A stretch of 64,000 nt of DNA from NCBI RefSeq assembly GCF_000328665.1, contig NC_019977.1:186001-250000 (forward strand), in the 5' to 3' direction. Below, one piece after another: positions 55,824-64,000 of the stretch. Source of the DNA: Methanomethylovorans hollandica DSM 15978. Lineage in GTDB: Archaea > Halobacteriota > Methanosarcinia > Methanosarcinales > Methanosarcinaceae. Every line of letters begins with the position of its first letter. Position 1 is the stretch's first letter. Both the position numbers and the translations under genes were made by a program. Below the pieces are notes generated by a model that did not search any database, had not been told where the DNA came from, and worked only from the letters and a program-made list of their open reading frames with translations.

Positions 55824-56213
55824 ATGGAGTACATTGCACTAACCGGTATGTCCGAGCGCGTGATTTCCGAACTACGGAATCACCATCCTCTTACGATTGA
55901 AGTACGTAGTCCGAACAATTTCTTCGCAGCTTACAAAGCCAAGATAGGTGACTTCATATTCGTCACTCATGTAAGTCCAGACGATCTTCGTGGGGGAGCT
56001 ATGGGTATCGTAGCAAAAGTGCTTAAGCACCAAGTTATGACTCACAGAATGGTCCAAAGCAATGATCTCTATTATGAGGAACGCGAAATGACCATGTTGC
56101 GTATACAGCTTGAACCCAGATTTATAGCAAGGGTGCGTCGTGTTACTTGCAATCAGATGTGTAAAGCTGCTAAAGTAGATGCTGAGGAAATGCCCTTCTT
56201 TGATGCAAGGTAA
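55824..56213 (+). CDS. DUF473 family protein
   Basis: Archaeal DUF473 protein of about 129 aa: ALTGMSERVISELRNHHPLTIEVRS near the N-terminus, then DFIFVTHVSPDDLRGGAMGIV and a basic FIARVRRVTCNQMCKAAKV end. ATG 55824 with GGGTGATAAC upstream is chosen; ATG 55812 would overlap the chaperone stop. The protein is small, soluble and partly basic, so RNA or protein binding is possible, but function is unknown. Confidence 0.82.
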   Translation: MEYIALTGMSERVISELRNHHPLTIEVRSPNNFFAAYKAKIGDFIFVTHVSPDDLRGGAMGIVAKVLKHQVMTHRMVQSNDLYYEEREMTMLRIQLEPRFIARVRRVTCNQMCKAAKVDAEEMPFFDAR

Positions 56214-56303
56214 AGTAAGTTGTATTTTGGGGCATTCTCTTAAGCCTTTTTTCTATTTTCGGATTCCTAGTTTTCTCTTGAATTAAAGAGTCAACAGGCA
56301 GGA

Positions 56304-57923
56304 TCATTCGATCTCTGCCCTTACAGTTGTGAAAACCGGTCCACGAATATCTATCTTCTTGTTATTGCTGGTTATATATCGCTGAGCCAGGGGCTTGATC
56401 CTAATATTGATTTCAGAAGGCACTTTCACTATCCTCACTCTGGTTTCTACCTGTTTTTCGCCATTCTTTGCAGCTTCTTCGATTTCCCACGCTGATTGGG
56501 CGGCAAAAGCATCTATGAATCTTATGCCTGTCCTTGCGGAATCATTTTCAAACGCCTCTTCCCATTTCTTATTGTTGGGCAGTCCCAGAATATCGCTCTT
56601 AAATGTCAGCACTTCATTGAAAGCTGCCGGACCACAGAGTTTAGTGTTCTCTTCGGGTTCCACAACTGATACTTTCACTTTCCTGCCATACACAGTACCT
56701 TCCCATGCAGTGAACTCGCAGGGACTGGGTTCGGAACCATGTAATTCACATTGTTTTACTATAGCAGCAAGTATCTCTTCTCCTTCAGAAGTAACAGGTG
56801 TTTTTTCCACATAGATCATCTTTGCAAGTTCACTATCCTGCATGTTCCATGGAGAATACTGTGGTATCTGCGGATATGTCAGAGAACGCACATCCATGGC
56901 ACCATACAGGATCATGGCAAGTCTTTCCACTCCCAGACCTAGGTTCATTACAGGACATGGTATCTCATACTCTGCAAGGGCTGTAGGCGAATATATTCCA
57001 AAAGTAGCAATCTCGACCCAGCCATCCGAATATTTTGTCTTTGAACCCACCAGCTTTGGGTGATATGCAAATACCTCTATCTGCGTATCAGGTACATAGT
57101 ACTTACTTCTCTTTTCATCTGGTCTGAACCTGAACTTTTCAAAGCCGAATTGTGCCAGAAGACCTTGTGCAACCGCTTTTCCATGGTCTACCGTAACATT
57201 CTCATCCATGATGACACATGAAGCTGAATAATATGTCATGAGGCGTGCAGCATCTTCAGCCTGTTCTCTTCTGAAACAACGATCTATGGAGAAGAAGTTA
57301 AAAGGAGGTTCAGCACGTTCCAGCATTCCTGAAAGGCTTATGAACCATCCGGAGGTCATGTGGCTGCGCAATGTCTTTCGGCCACATACAGGTGCCAGTT
57401 CCTTGAACTCAGGGAATACCTGGTCTATCATCTCTACTATAAGTGAGTCAGAAACGCCCAGCTCCATTGACATTTCGGGTACAAGGTCATCCCCTTCTAT
57501 ATCCCCTTTCTTATAGGAATGAAGTATCCTCCTTATCTTTTCAATGCCTTCTTCGCCAATATCCCCGATCATTCCTTTGATCATGGCTATCCGTTCATCG
57601 GATATTCCTACATTAGGTCTGGGCAGTCCTCCTAAATAGAAACATCTGTCAAGGACTGCAAGTGCTTCATGTCCGAACTGTTTGTGCACTTCTTTTTCAT
57701 CGACTATAAGAGGATTCATCATCTCATGGAAACCCATTCGCAAATATGCTTCTCTTAGGCGGGATATGGTCTCATATACGGGATGCACTTTACCATAGTT
57801 TAATTCCATGTGTGGATATCCCTGGTTGATGTTTGCTCTTTTCACATATTCTCTGCCGTTGTTCCATGCGGCATCAAAATCTTCTTTAGCGGCTGTTTTG
57901 ATCTCTTCAGGGTTGAATCTCAT
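56304..57923 (-). CDS. sepS: O-phosphoseryl-tRNA synthetase
   Basis: Class II synthetase (539 aa) attaching phosphoserine to tRNA-Cys; SepCysS then makes Cys-tRNA. Class II motif 2 is visible in FSIDRCFRREQAEDAARLMTYY, motif 3 in NLGLGVERLAMILYG, and the phosphoserine pocket region in LRSHMTSGWF. The C-terminal anticodon-binding part recognises GCA, as in the tRNA-Cys at 46304. No sepcysS is present in the window. ATG 57923 with GAGGAC upstream. Typical of methanogens. Confidence 0.95.
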   Translation of the reverse strand: MRFNPEEIKTAAKEDFDAAWNNGREYVKRANINQGYPHMELNYGKVHPVYETISRLREAYLRMGFHEMMNPLIVDEKEVHKQFGHEALAVLDRCFYLGGLPRPNVGISDERIAMIKGMIGDIGEEGIEKIRRILHSYKKGDIEGDDLVPEMSMELGVSDSLIVEMIDQVFPEFKELAPVCGRKTLRSHMTSGWFISLSGMLERAEPPFNFFSIDRCFRREQAEDAARLMTYYSASCVIMDENVTVDHGKAVAQGLLAQFGFEKFRFRPDEKRSKYYVPDTQIEVFAYHPKLVGSKTKYSDGWVEIATFGIYSPTALAEYEIPCPVMNLGLGVERLAMILYGAMDVRSLTYPQIPQYSPWNMQDSELAKMIYVEKTPVTSEGEEILAAIVKQCELHGSEPSPCEFTAWEGTVYGRKVKVSVVEPEENTKLCGPAAFNEVLTFKSDILGLPNNKKWEEAFENDSARTGIRFIDAFAAQSAWEIEEAAKNGEKQVETRVRIVKVPSEINIRIKPLAQRYITSNNKKIDIRGPVFTTVRAEIE

Positions 57924-57974
57924 AGTGATGTCCTCTAAGATGATGGTTAATTCAGTGCGATATTATTTATTTCT

Positions 57975-58607
57975 TTATTTGCGGGATAATAATTGAATCT
58001 CAAGCGCTTGCATAGCTATTTCAAGCTTTTCTTGCCTGGCCGCTGCTGTGAGTTCACCTCTTGAGATCTCCAGCAGCAGACGTAGTCTATCTGTCTTTGC
58101 CCGAAGTCCATGTGTCATGGCATCCGGGTAATCAAATAACATCAGGCCTATGTATAATTCTTCCATTATATTCAGGTACCTTTCTCCCTCGCCCAACATT
58201 CCCCGGCGTATCAGATCAAGTATATGTCTTTTTATTTCTCCTCCGCCATCTCCCAATCCGTTAAGATATGCTACAGGCTCCACTTTCAATTCTCCAGGTC
58301 CCGGGATCTTTTTTCCAGAAACAAGTGCATATATGATGCTACATTCTGTAAATTCCTGTTGGGCATGTTCAACAAAACCTGCATAGTATATGTCCTGCTG
58401 ATCTTTAAGGACTGATATCATGTTTTCCATGTTATCTTTTGCAGTCTGGATATTGGAATATGCCAGTTCAAGTTCCATTTTGTGGACGTGTTGCATGGCC
58501 ACTCTGCAATTACGTACAACTTCTCTTGACAGCTTTATGCCCTGCTCCCTTGCTTTGTCTTTTTCTTCCAGATCTATTCTAATCTGTTCTATGATACTTT
58601 TTATCAT
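57975..58607 (-). CDS. translin-family RNA-binding protein
   Basis: A 210-aa all-helical archaeal translin/TRAX homologue: LEEKDKAREQGIKLSREVVRNCR, AHKM-like HVHKMELELAYSNIQ, YAGFVEHAQQEFTE, and GLGDGGGEIKRHILD. In eukaryotes translin-TRAX (C3PO) handles RNA fragments; archaeal octamers have RNase activity. It is minus-strand, 51 nt upstream of sepS, with AGGGACC before ATG 58607. Confidence 0.83.
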   Translation of the reverse strand: MIKSIIEQIRIDLEEKDKAREQGIKLSREVVRNCRVAMQHVHKMELELAYSNIQTAKDNMENMISVLKDQQDIYYAGFVEHAQQEFTECSIIYALVSGKKIPGPGELKVEPVAYLNGLGDGGGEIKRHILDLIRRGMLGEGERYLNIMEELYIGLMLFDYPDAMTHGLRAKTDRLRLLLEISRGELTAAARQEKLEIAMQALEIQLLSRK

Positions 58608-58792
58608 GGTCCCTTCTTTCGGTTCAAGATCCCATTATTCATTTGTTATAATTGCAACTAACAGGGCAATATTTGCATAACTATATTTTCTTAAAGGCTC
58701 CGATCTTCCGAAGCCTATACATAAATTTAGAAATGTATTTAAGAGGATGTACTCCTGAAAGGGTAACATCCATGTCCCTTTAGAAGGAAATA

Positions 58793-59062
58793 TCAATCAT
58801 CTACAGGAATTGTTTCGAGCTGACTTGCAACATTCCATATCAGGGTACGGGTGTGTAATGGGATGTTTGGGTCATTGCTAATATCTTCTAATATAGAAAT
58901 GCTTGCTGTGGTCCTCATGAACAGAGGATCTTCCTCATTTTTCAGTGTGGTCAGCACATCACTTGCAGAACGTCTTATATTCCTTGGAACAGAACTATCA
59001 TTTGCGATATGCTCTAATATCTGTATACACTGGTTTATAACATCTTTAAAATCATTTGCCAT
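58793..59062 (-). CDS. UPF0147 family protein
   Basis: An 89-aa archaeal protein of the UPF0147 family: [22 protein letters not shown] and [25 protein letters not shown], a pair of helical repeats. ATG 59062 is taken because AGGTGATTTGT precedes it; an upstream in-frame start is unsupported. Widely conserved in euryarchaea with unknown role. Divergent from the UPF0148 gene. Confidence 0.88.
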   Translation of the reverse strand: MANDFKDVINQCIQILEHIANDSSVPRNIRRSASDVLTTLKNEEDPLFMRTTASISILEDISNDPNIPLHTRTLIWNVASQLETIPVDD

Positions 59063-59179
59063 ACAAATCACCTTCAGATGACTTATCACTAAAATAAGAT
59101 AATCAAATTACAACTAAACTATTATATGGTATAAAAAGACTTTCATTGGTAATGTATCAATGACGTAACGGAGAAATAA

Positions 59180-59689
59180 ATGAGTCAAAAAGATGATGAA
59201 TCAATAAACAAGATCTCACGGATGCTTGAGATCGGTGGTACAATGCTGGCACAGCACTGTGCAGACTGCGGAGCTCCATTGTTCAGGTATAAAGGCAATG
59301 TGATCTGTCCGGTATGTGATACAGGACCAAAACCTTCTGGTCAGGTGCAGGAGAAAACCATAGAAAAAAAGACGGTTCTTTCTTCTGAGCTTTCTTCCAA
59401 TGCAGAGGATAAACAGCAAGTTGCTTCCTCAGTAAGCTCGCTAAATGCAGTCCCTTCTCCAAGTGATCTGCCCGGAGCAATTAAGAAGGCTGCTTCTATG
59501 GCTTCGGAAATTCCAGTCCGATCCAAATCTGTTTCTGGGAGCTCTTTACAGGAACTGGAAGTGATCCTGGTGGAAAAAACTGTTATGCTTGCACATTCTA
59601 TGCAGCAGGAACAGGACCCACGTAAGATCAAGGAGTTCTTGGAACTTATTGAACAAAGCCTGGATATAATAGACAGATTAAAGAACTAA
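59180..59689 (+). CDS. UPF0148 / Sjogren autoantigen-like zinc-ribbon protein
   Basis: A 169-aa protein. The N-terminal helix KISRMLEIGGTMLAQHC leads into a zinc ribbon CADCGAPLF...ICPVCDTG (about 26-51), as in archaeal UPF0148 and human SSSCA1. A low-complexity Ser/Glu/Pro linker follows, then a C-terminal helix LEVILVEKTVMLAHSMQQEQDP. Start ATG 59180 preceded by AACGGAGAAATAA. Function unknown. Confidence 0.85.
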   Translation: MSQKDDESINKISRMLEIGGTMLAQHCADCGAPLFRYKGNVICPVCDTGPKPSGQVQEKTIEKKTVLSSELSSNAEDKQQVASSVSSLNAVPSPSDLPGAIKKAASMASEIPVRSKSVSGSSLQELEVILVEKTVMLAHSMQQEQDPRKIKEFLELIEQSLDIIDRLKN

Positions 59690-59725
59690 TATTAAAAAAG
59701 AGGATAAAGATAAGTCTTTATCTTA

Positions 59726-61978
59726 TCATTTATACTCTGCTGATACTACTTCCCTTATCCTGGCAGCTGTCTTAGGTCCAATGTTTTGTACCTTTATCAA
59801 CTCTTCATATTGTGCATTCATCACATTCTCCACGCTTCCGAAATGCTTAAGAAGGCTTTTTGCCGCTTTCGGCCCGATATCGTTTATAGCAGAGACTATG
59901 TATTCCTGCTGCTCTGATAACATTTTAGAGGCCTTTTTCCCATGGATCTTAATTTCCCTCTGTTTTTCAGATTGTTCCCTTTTTGCAAGGGTTTGGATTA
60001 GCATAGCACTATCTTCAGCATCCCTTGTGTAGAATATAGATACTCCAAAGTCTATTCCTATGGAGGCCAGAGTTCCATGTATCGACCTGGGGTTTATCTG
60101 GCGTGCTGAGAACAACCCTTCACCCTCTATTAACAGTACGGGCTTTTGATAGGAGCGTGAGATATTGGAGATCTGTTCGAACAAAGTGTTGTTCAGGAGG
60201 GAATTGACAAAATCCTCTGTGCTCTTTCTTTCAATAGCTATCCTTTCGCTGATCACATAATCTCCTACTTCCAGGGTCTTCACATCGACATCCACACCAA
60301 GCTTTTCAAGCTCTCTGGCAACCTGGCTGCGCACTTCCCGGTGATCTATAACGACCCTTATGCCCTCATTTTCAAATTCAGATAATTTTTTCTGGTCTTT
60401 TTCTACCTGTGGTTGAACATATTGTTCCAAAGTGGTGGCATTTGCAGACATGTTTTCCTGCAACTCTTTCATATTGCTCTGCATCCGGCGTTCCTTAGAC
60501 AGGCTGCTCCAGTAATAACCTTCGTCCCTGGTACCTTTGGTAACAAGTACCACGACCCTGCCTGCATGTTTTCTTGCTGTTCTTCCCTTACGCTGTATGC
60601 TCCTTATTTCGGAAGGAATTGGTTCATAAAAGACAACAAGGTCGGTCGATGGTATGTCCAACCCTTCCTCTGCCACAGAAGTGGCCACCAGTACATTATA
60701 TGTGCCTTTTTTGAAGTCCTCGATTATATGGACCTGTTGTTTTTGAGTAAGACCTTTATCTTTGTATTTCGAGCTTTGTCCTACAAACCTTACAGGATAA
60801 ATGTCTTCCATTGATCCCAGGGAAGCTGTGACCATATCTGCAGTATCTCTATAGTTCGTGAAAACAATTACTCTTGACTCCGGTCTCCCGGCTATCTGTC
60901 TGGATACGATGTTCCTCACCTGATCAAGTTTTGGATGTTCTATATCAGTATCCTTTATCCGATGAATGGCCTGCCGCATATATAGGTCCTCAGCCAGTCT
61001 TTTTGCAGCCTTGCTCCCGCTTTTTGAATATGCTTCGTGTTCCAGTCTCTCCATGTACTTACGCAAGGATTCCATCCCCTGCGTCTCTATGATCTCTACG
61101 GCATGGCCCACCTTCATTATTTCGGCAACTATAGATATTGCGGCATAGACTGACGAATCAGGTGCCCCTCTTAACTCACCTTGAAGTTTTTTCTGCATAC
61201 CCAACAGGTCTTTCTTAGTGACGAACTTAGGATTGTGTACAGGGAACCCAAGCTCTGTAAGTTTTTTGAACCTCTCCTCCATTACCTTTTCAAGCAATCC
61301 TTTGATCTCAGACATATCTTTCGGAAGATCGATCTTTATCCATTCTATCTCCTTCTTGTGGATATATGGCTTCACATCGCTATCAGATTCTGTTTTAACG
61401 GCAACTGATCCGATATGCAGGGCTTCGCATACCTCGCTTATTTTCTCGTCAGTGCTTCCGGGACTTGCCGTTATCCCAATGCAATGAGGATTACTTGCAT
61501 TTTCAAAATATTTTTCTGCTATGTATGTGTAAGCATAGTTACCTACTGCTCTATGTGCTTCATCGAATGTTATGTGGCAGACATCGCCAAGACTGATGCG
61601 TTTTGTAATTATGTCGTTCTCGATGACCTGGGGCGTGGAAACGATCAGTTTGGCATCTTTCCAGAGATCTGCTCTTTTTTGAGGGGTCACACTTCCGGTA
61701 AAAGTAATGATGTGCTCTTCAGGCATGTTCATTACCTTCTTGAAAAAAGCTGCGTGTTGCTCCACAAGAGGTTTAGTAGGAGAAAGCACAAGGGCTTTAC
61801 CCCCCAATTTTTCCATCCTGGCCGCAATGACAAGTAAAGATACTATGGTTTTCCCAAGGCCGGTTGGTAGCACTATCAATGTGGGTGAGTAAAGGGCCCT
61901 GCCTGCAAGGTCAAGCTGGTATAACCTTTGCTCAACCATATCTGGTTGTATAAGGGGGTGTTTGATGTAGTTTATCAT
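59726..61978 (-). CDS. hef: Hef helicase-nuclease (XPF/FANCM-like)
   Basis: Replication-fork repair enzyme of 750 aa. The N-terminal SF2 helicase has VLPTGLGKTIVSLL (Walker A), FDEAHRAVGNY (DEAH), ITASPGSTDEK and QRKGRTARKHAGRV (motif VI). The C-terminal ERCC4 nuclease has VVIDHREVRSQ and IAIERKSTEDF (ERKxxxD), then two HhH motifs (INDIGPKAAKSLL, VQNIGPKTAARI). This order is diagnostic for euryarchaeal Hef. Monocistronic. Confidence 0.95.
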   Translation of the reverse strand: MINYIKHPLIQPDMVEQRLYQLDLAGRALYSPTLIVLPTGLGKTIVSLLVIAARMEKLGGKALVLSPTKPLVEQHAAFFKKVMNMPEEHIITFTGSVTPQKRADLWKDAKLIVSTPQVIENDIITKRISLGDVCHITFDEAHRAVGNYAYTYIAEKYFENASNPHCIGITASPGSTDEKISEVCEALHIGSVAVKTESDSDVKPYIHKKEIEWIKIDLPKDMSEIKGLLEKVMEERFKKLTELGFPVHNPKFVTKKDLLGMQKKLQGELRGAPDSSVYAAISIVAEIMKVGHAVEIIETQGMESLRKYMERLEHEAYSKSGSKAAKRLAEDLYMRQAIHRIKDTDIEHPKLDQVRNIVSRQIAGRPESRVIVFTNYRDTADMVTASLGSMEDIYPVRFVGQSSKYKDKGLTQKQQVHIIEDFKKGTYNVLVATSVAEEGLDIPSTDLVVFYEPIPSEIRSIQRKGRTARKHAGRVVVLVTKGTRDEGYYWSSLSKERRMQSNMKELQENMSANATTLEQYVQPQVEKDQKKLSEFENEGIRVVIDHREVRSQVARELEKLGVDVDVKTLEVGDYVISERIAIERKSTEDFVNSLLNNTLFEQISNISRSYQKPVLLIEGEGLFSARQINPRSIHGTLASIGIDFGVSIFYTRDAEDSAMLIQTLAKREQSEKQREIKIHGKKASKMLSEQQEYIVSAINDIGPKAAKSLLKHFGSVENVMNAQYEELIKVQNIGPKTAARIREVVSAEYK

Positions 61979-62052
61979 GTCACATTCTTTTTGTTGAGTG
62001 TAACACTATACGCCCCCTATATTTTTAAACATGTGCAAGCACAGTGAAAGTA

Positions 62053-63807
62053 TTACAAAGGCTTTCCTGCAGTTTCTAACTTTCTTTCTCTGTAGATCAT
62101 CTCGTAAAGCACATCGTCGATCGTATCAACCGAAGCTCTGACCTGCTGCATGCTATCTCTGTCCCTTATTGTCACTGTATTATCTTCCAGTGTGTCATAG
62201 TCGATAGTGACACAATAGGGGGTTCCTATCTCATCATTACGCCTATAGCGGCGACCAATGGTCCCGGAATCGTCATATGCGACCAGAATACCTTTGTCTC
62301 TGAGTCTGGCAGCGATCTGCTTTGCAGGTTCTATGAGTTCCTCCTTTGTCATTAAAGGTAGCACTGCCACTTTTATAGGAGCTATTTCTTTCATGAACCT
62401 CATAACGATCCTTGCCTCATCTTCGGTATCATCTGTAGTATCTTTGGCAGGGACTATTTCTTCATCATAAGCATGTTCCATCACTGAATAAAGTATCCTG
62501 TCAATACCAAATGAAGGCTCTATCACATGTGGAACTATATTCTCTCCGCTGACCTTGATAGTTTCTTGAGCGAACTCAACCATGTCTCTGGGTATTGTGA
62601 TTTCTTCTCCGTCCACTAAGACTTTTATCTCTTCTTTTTCGAGTGCTTCCTGTGCAAGGGCTTTAAGGGCTTCAGCAACAACCTTTGCCTTGCCTTTGAA
62701 CATAGGTCCCATTTTTCCCATATTTGGTTTGACCACGAACTTTTCCATCATGCGCGGCTGTTCATACTCAATGTAGACAGAAAGCTCCGTTTTACTCATG
62801 TTCGCATGGGCTGAAAGATCGTAATCAGTCCTGTCAGCAATGCCTACTACTTCCACCCAGCCAAACCTTTCTGTAAGTATTTCTGCATCCCAGCAGTCGA
62901 TGGCATAGTGAGCCATCTCATCTTTCCTGTGTTGTCTGAATCTCAATTTGTCCGGGGCGATGCCAACACGCTGCAGGAAATAGTTGACCAGTGCCACTTG
63001 ATAGGCTAGGAACTCATGTGCAATGCTGCCCTTGTCTACAGCTTCCCTTACGGTCATGATCTCAGATTCGCCTTTGTCCTGAGAGGCATCAGAATATAGG
63101 TTAAGGACCGTATTTTCAAATCTTTGTATGTTGGGATGGGTCTTTGTCCTTGGGTCGATAAATATCTCAGCTTCAGCCTGCGTGAACTCCCGCAGTCTTA
63201 TAACTCCCTGTCTTGGTGATATTTCGTTACGATATGATTTTCCTATCTGGGTTGCACCGAAGGGAAGTTTATCACGGTAATATCTTGCAAGTCTCATGAA
63301 ATCTACAAACATCCCCTGAGCAGTTTCAGGTCTGAGATAACCCTTCCTGCCATTTCCAGGGCCTATCTGGGTCTTAAACATGAGGTTGAAGTCATAGGCA
63401 TTCCCCAGATCTCCTCCGCATTCAGGACATTTAACATTGTTCTGTGCGATGGTTCTGTCCAGTTCTTCATCTGTGAGGCCATCTGCTTCTTCAACTATGT
63501 GCTTTATCAGATGGTCTGCTCTGAACGCTTCTCCACATTGCTTGCACTCGCAAAGGGGGTCTGAAAAACCTCCAACATGACCCGATGCTACAAAGATCTC
63601 TTCAATTCCTACGGTAGGACACTCGATCTCCATGAACCCTTCCTGGATGACGTATAGTTCACGCCAGATATGTTCTATCCTACGTTTTAAGGTGCTTCCC
63701 AGAGGTCCATAATCATAGAATCCGGCAGTTCCTCCGTATAGCTCGAAGGAGTTCCACAGGAATCCACGGCGTTTAGCCAGTTCTATAACCTGTTCGTATC
63801 TATCCAT
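62053..63807 (-). CDS. glyS: glycyl-tRNA synthetase
   Basis: Class II alpha2-type GlyRS of 584 aa. N-terminal catalytic domain: LAKRRGFLWNSFELYGGTAGFYDYGPLG, zinc-type cysteines CECKQCGEAF and CPECGG, ETAQGMFVDFMRLARY, and FRQHRKDEMAHYAIDCWDAE. Class II motif 3 is in EPSFGIDRILYSVMEHAYDEE. The C-terminal anticodon domain starts near IAPIKVAVLPLM. ATG 63807 follows GAGGATC. It is 74 nt upstream of hef but on its own promoter. Confidence 0.96.
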   Translation of the reverse strand: MDRYEQVIELAKRRGFLWNSFELYGGTAGFYDYGPLGSTLKRRIEHIWRELYVIQEGFMEIECPTVGIEEIFVASGHVGGFSDPLCECKQCGEAFRADHLIKHIVEEADGLTDEELDRTIAQNNVKCPECGGDLGNAYDFNLMFKTQIGPGNGRKGYLRPETAQGMFVDFMRLARYYRDKLPFGATQIGKSYRNEISPRQGVIRLREFTQAEAEIFIDPRTKTHPNIQRFENTVLNLYSDASQDKGESEIMTVREAVDKGSIAHEFLAYQVALVNYFLQRVGIAPDKLRFRQHRKDEMAHYAIDCWDAEILTERFGWVEVVGIADRTDYDLSAHANMSKTELSVYIEYEQPRMMEKFVVKPNMGKMGPMFKGKAKVVAEALKALAQEALEKEEIKVLVDGEEITIPRDMVEFAQETIKVSGENIVPHVIEPSFGIDRILYSVMEHAYDEEIVPAKDTTDDTEDEARIVMRFMKEIAPIKVAVLPLMTKEELIEPAKQIAARLRDKGILVAYDDSGTIGRRYRRNDEIGTPYCVTIDYDTLEDNTVTIRDRDSMQQVRASVDTIDDVLYEMIYRERKLETAGKPL

Positions 63808-64000
63808 AATGATCCTCGAAAATGATTTATTAATATGAATGTTATTCTATGATAGAACATCGATATTCCCATTGGATTTAACATTATCGAGGTTTTCAGG
63901 ATTGCTTCCCTTCTTCAAATGTGTTCATAAAATGTAAATAAAATGCCATAATGCTTATATGCGTGACCATATATACAAAGAACTAAGCAAGGCCGAAAGA
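63808..64000. promoter_or_regulatory. divergent spacer at the right edge
   Basis: A 193-nt AT-rich spacer upstream of glyS. Near the edge, GCTTATATGCGTGACC (63953-63968) and CATATATAC (63969-63977) look like TATA elements for a plus-strand gene beyond 64000. No gene is supported here. Confidence 0.35.

Overview
The window reads as chromosome of a methylotrophic or aceticlastic methanogenic archaeon of the family Methanosarcinaceae. Evidence: a tandem-domain Methanosarcina-type S-layer protein with a PGF-CTERM tail, F420-dependent methylene-H4MPT dehydrogenase (mtd), phosphoseryl-tRNA synthetase (sepS), Hef helicase-nuclease, archaeal RNase P subunit Rnp4, archaeosine TGT, 7S SRP RNA, and an archaeal rRNA operon with a tRNA-Ala(TGC) spacer and bulge-helix-bulge processing stems. 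I cannot name the genus. Only four of about 50 protein genes stop with TAG, as expected in lineages that read UAG as pyrrolysine; no pyl genes are in the window.

Layout. 1-4384 (mostly minus): 5'-partial TPD-family gene, HhH-GPD glycosylase, prs, moaC, a 61-aa protein and the NAD(P)H-hydrate repair enzyme. 4516-11010: TrkA-N/DHH phosphoesterase, YkgJ-type cysteine-cluster protein, aconitase-family large subunit, hisE, an HTH-CBS regulator and a NOG1-like GTPase. 11072-15486 (minus): aminotransferase, hexuloisomerase, hypothetical, DUF2073, Era-like GTPase, and an AbrB-PhoU regulator. 15852-18467: degenerate metallo-beta-lactamase fold protein, RNase P subunit, tRNA-Ser(GCT), SRP RNA, a small winged-helix protein and a decayed KaiC-like gene. 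18741-27921: an N-glycosylation and cell-surface island (GT2, two GT4, oligosaccharyltransferase AglB, KaiC-like ATPase, S-layer gene with a structured leader). 28063-31690: lipoprotein, intron-bearing tRNA-Met, family B DNA polymerase. 31691-35836 (minus): complete pstSCAB-phoU operon. 36190-40881: pyrC, KaiC-like ATPase, DUF1614 membrane protein, and a ribosome-biogenesis/translation set (Dim2-like KH protein, Rio kinase, aIF1A). 41055-46522: rRNA operon 16S, tRNA-Ala, 23S, tRNA-Cys, 5S. 46707-51475: tgtA, then a UbiA prenyltransferase, geranylgeranyl-reductase-like flavoprotein and radical SAM protein. 51521-64000: coiled-coil protein and serB, mtd, small membrane protein, pyruvate-kinase-C-like protein, proteasome-assembly chaperone, DUF473, sepS, translin-like protein, UPF0147, UPF0148, hef and glyS.

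Functional links: glycosyltransferases and AglB probably glycosylate surface proteins such as the S-layer protein, which has NET/NST sequons. SepRS charges tRNA-Cys, whose gene lies in the rRNA operon here. The Pst operon takes up phosphate. The UbiA-reductase-radical SAM trio is a candidate lipid-tail pathway, possibly methanophenazine (inference).

Most unusual: several genes have no ATG/GTG/TTG where conservation places the start. aIF1A appears to begin at CTG and the AbrB-PhoU regulator at ATA, both correctly spaced after Shine-Dalgarno sequences; the HhH glycosylase has no canonical start in its conserved N-terminus; and a tiny zinc-ribbon frame has CTG plus an in-frame TGA. Other points are an amber codon inside the KaiC remnant, a bistable hairpin before hisE, an operator-like palindrome at the mtd promoter, and two nearly identical S-layer gene halves.
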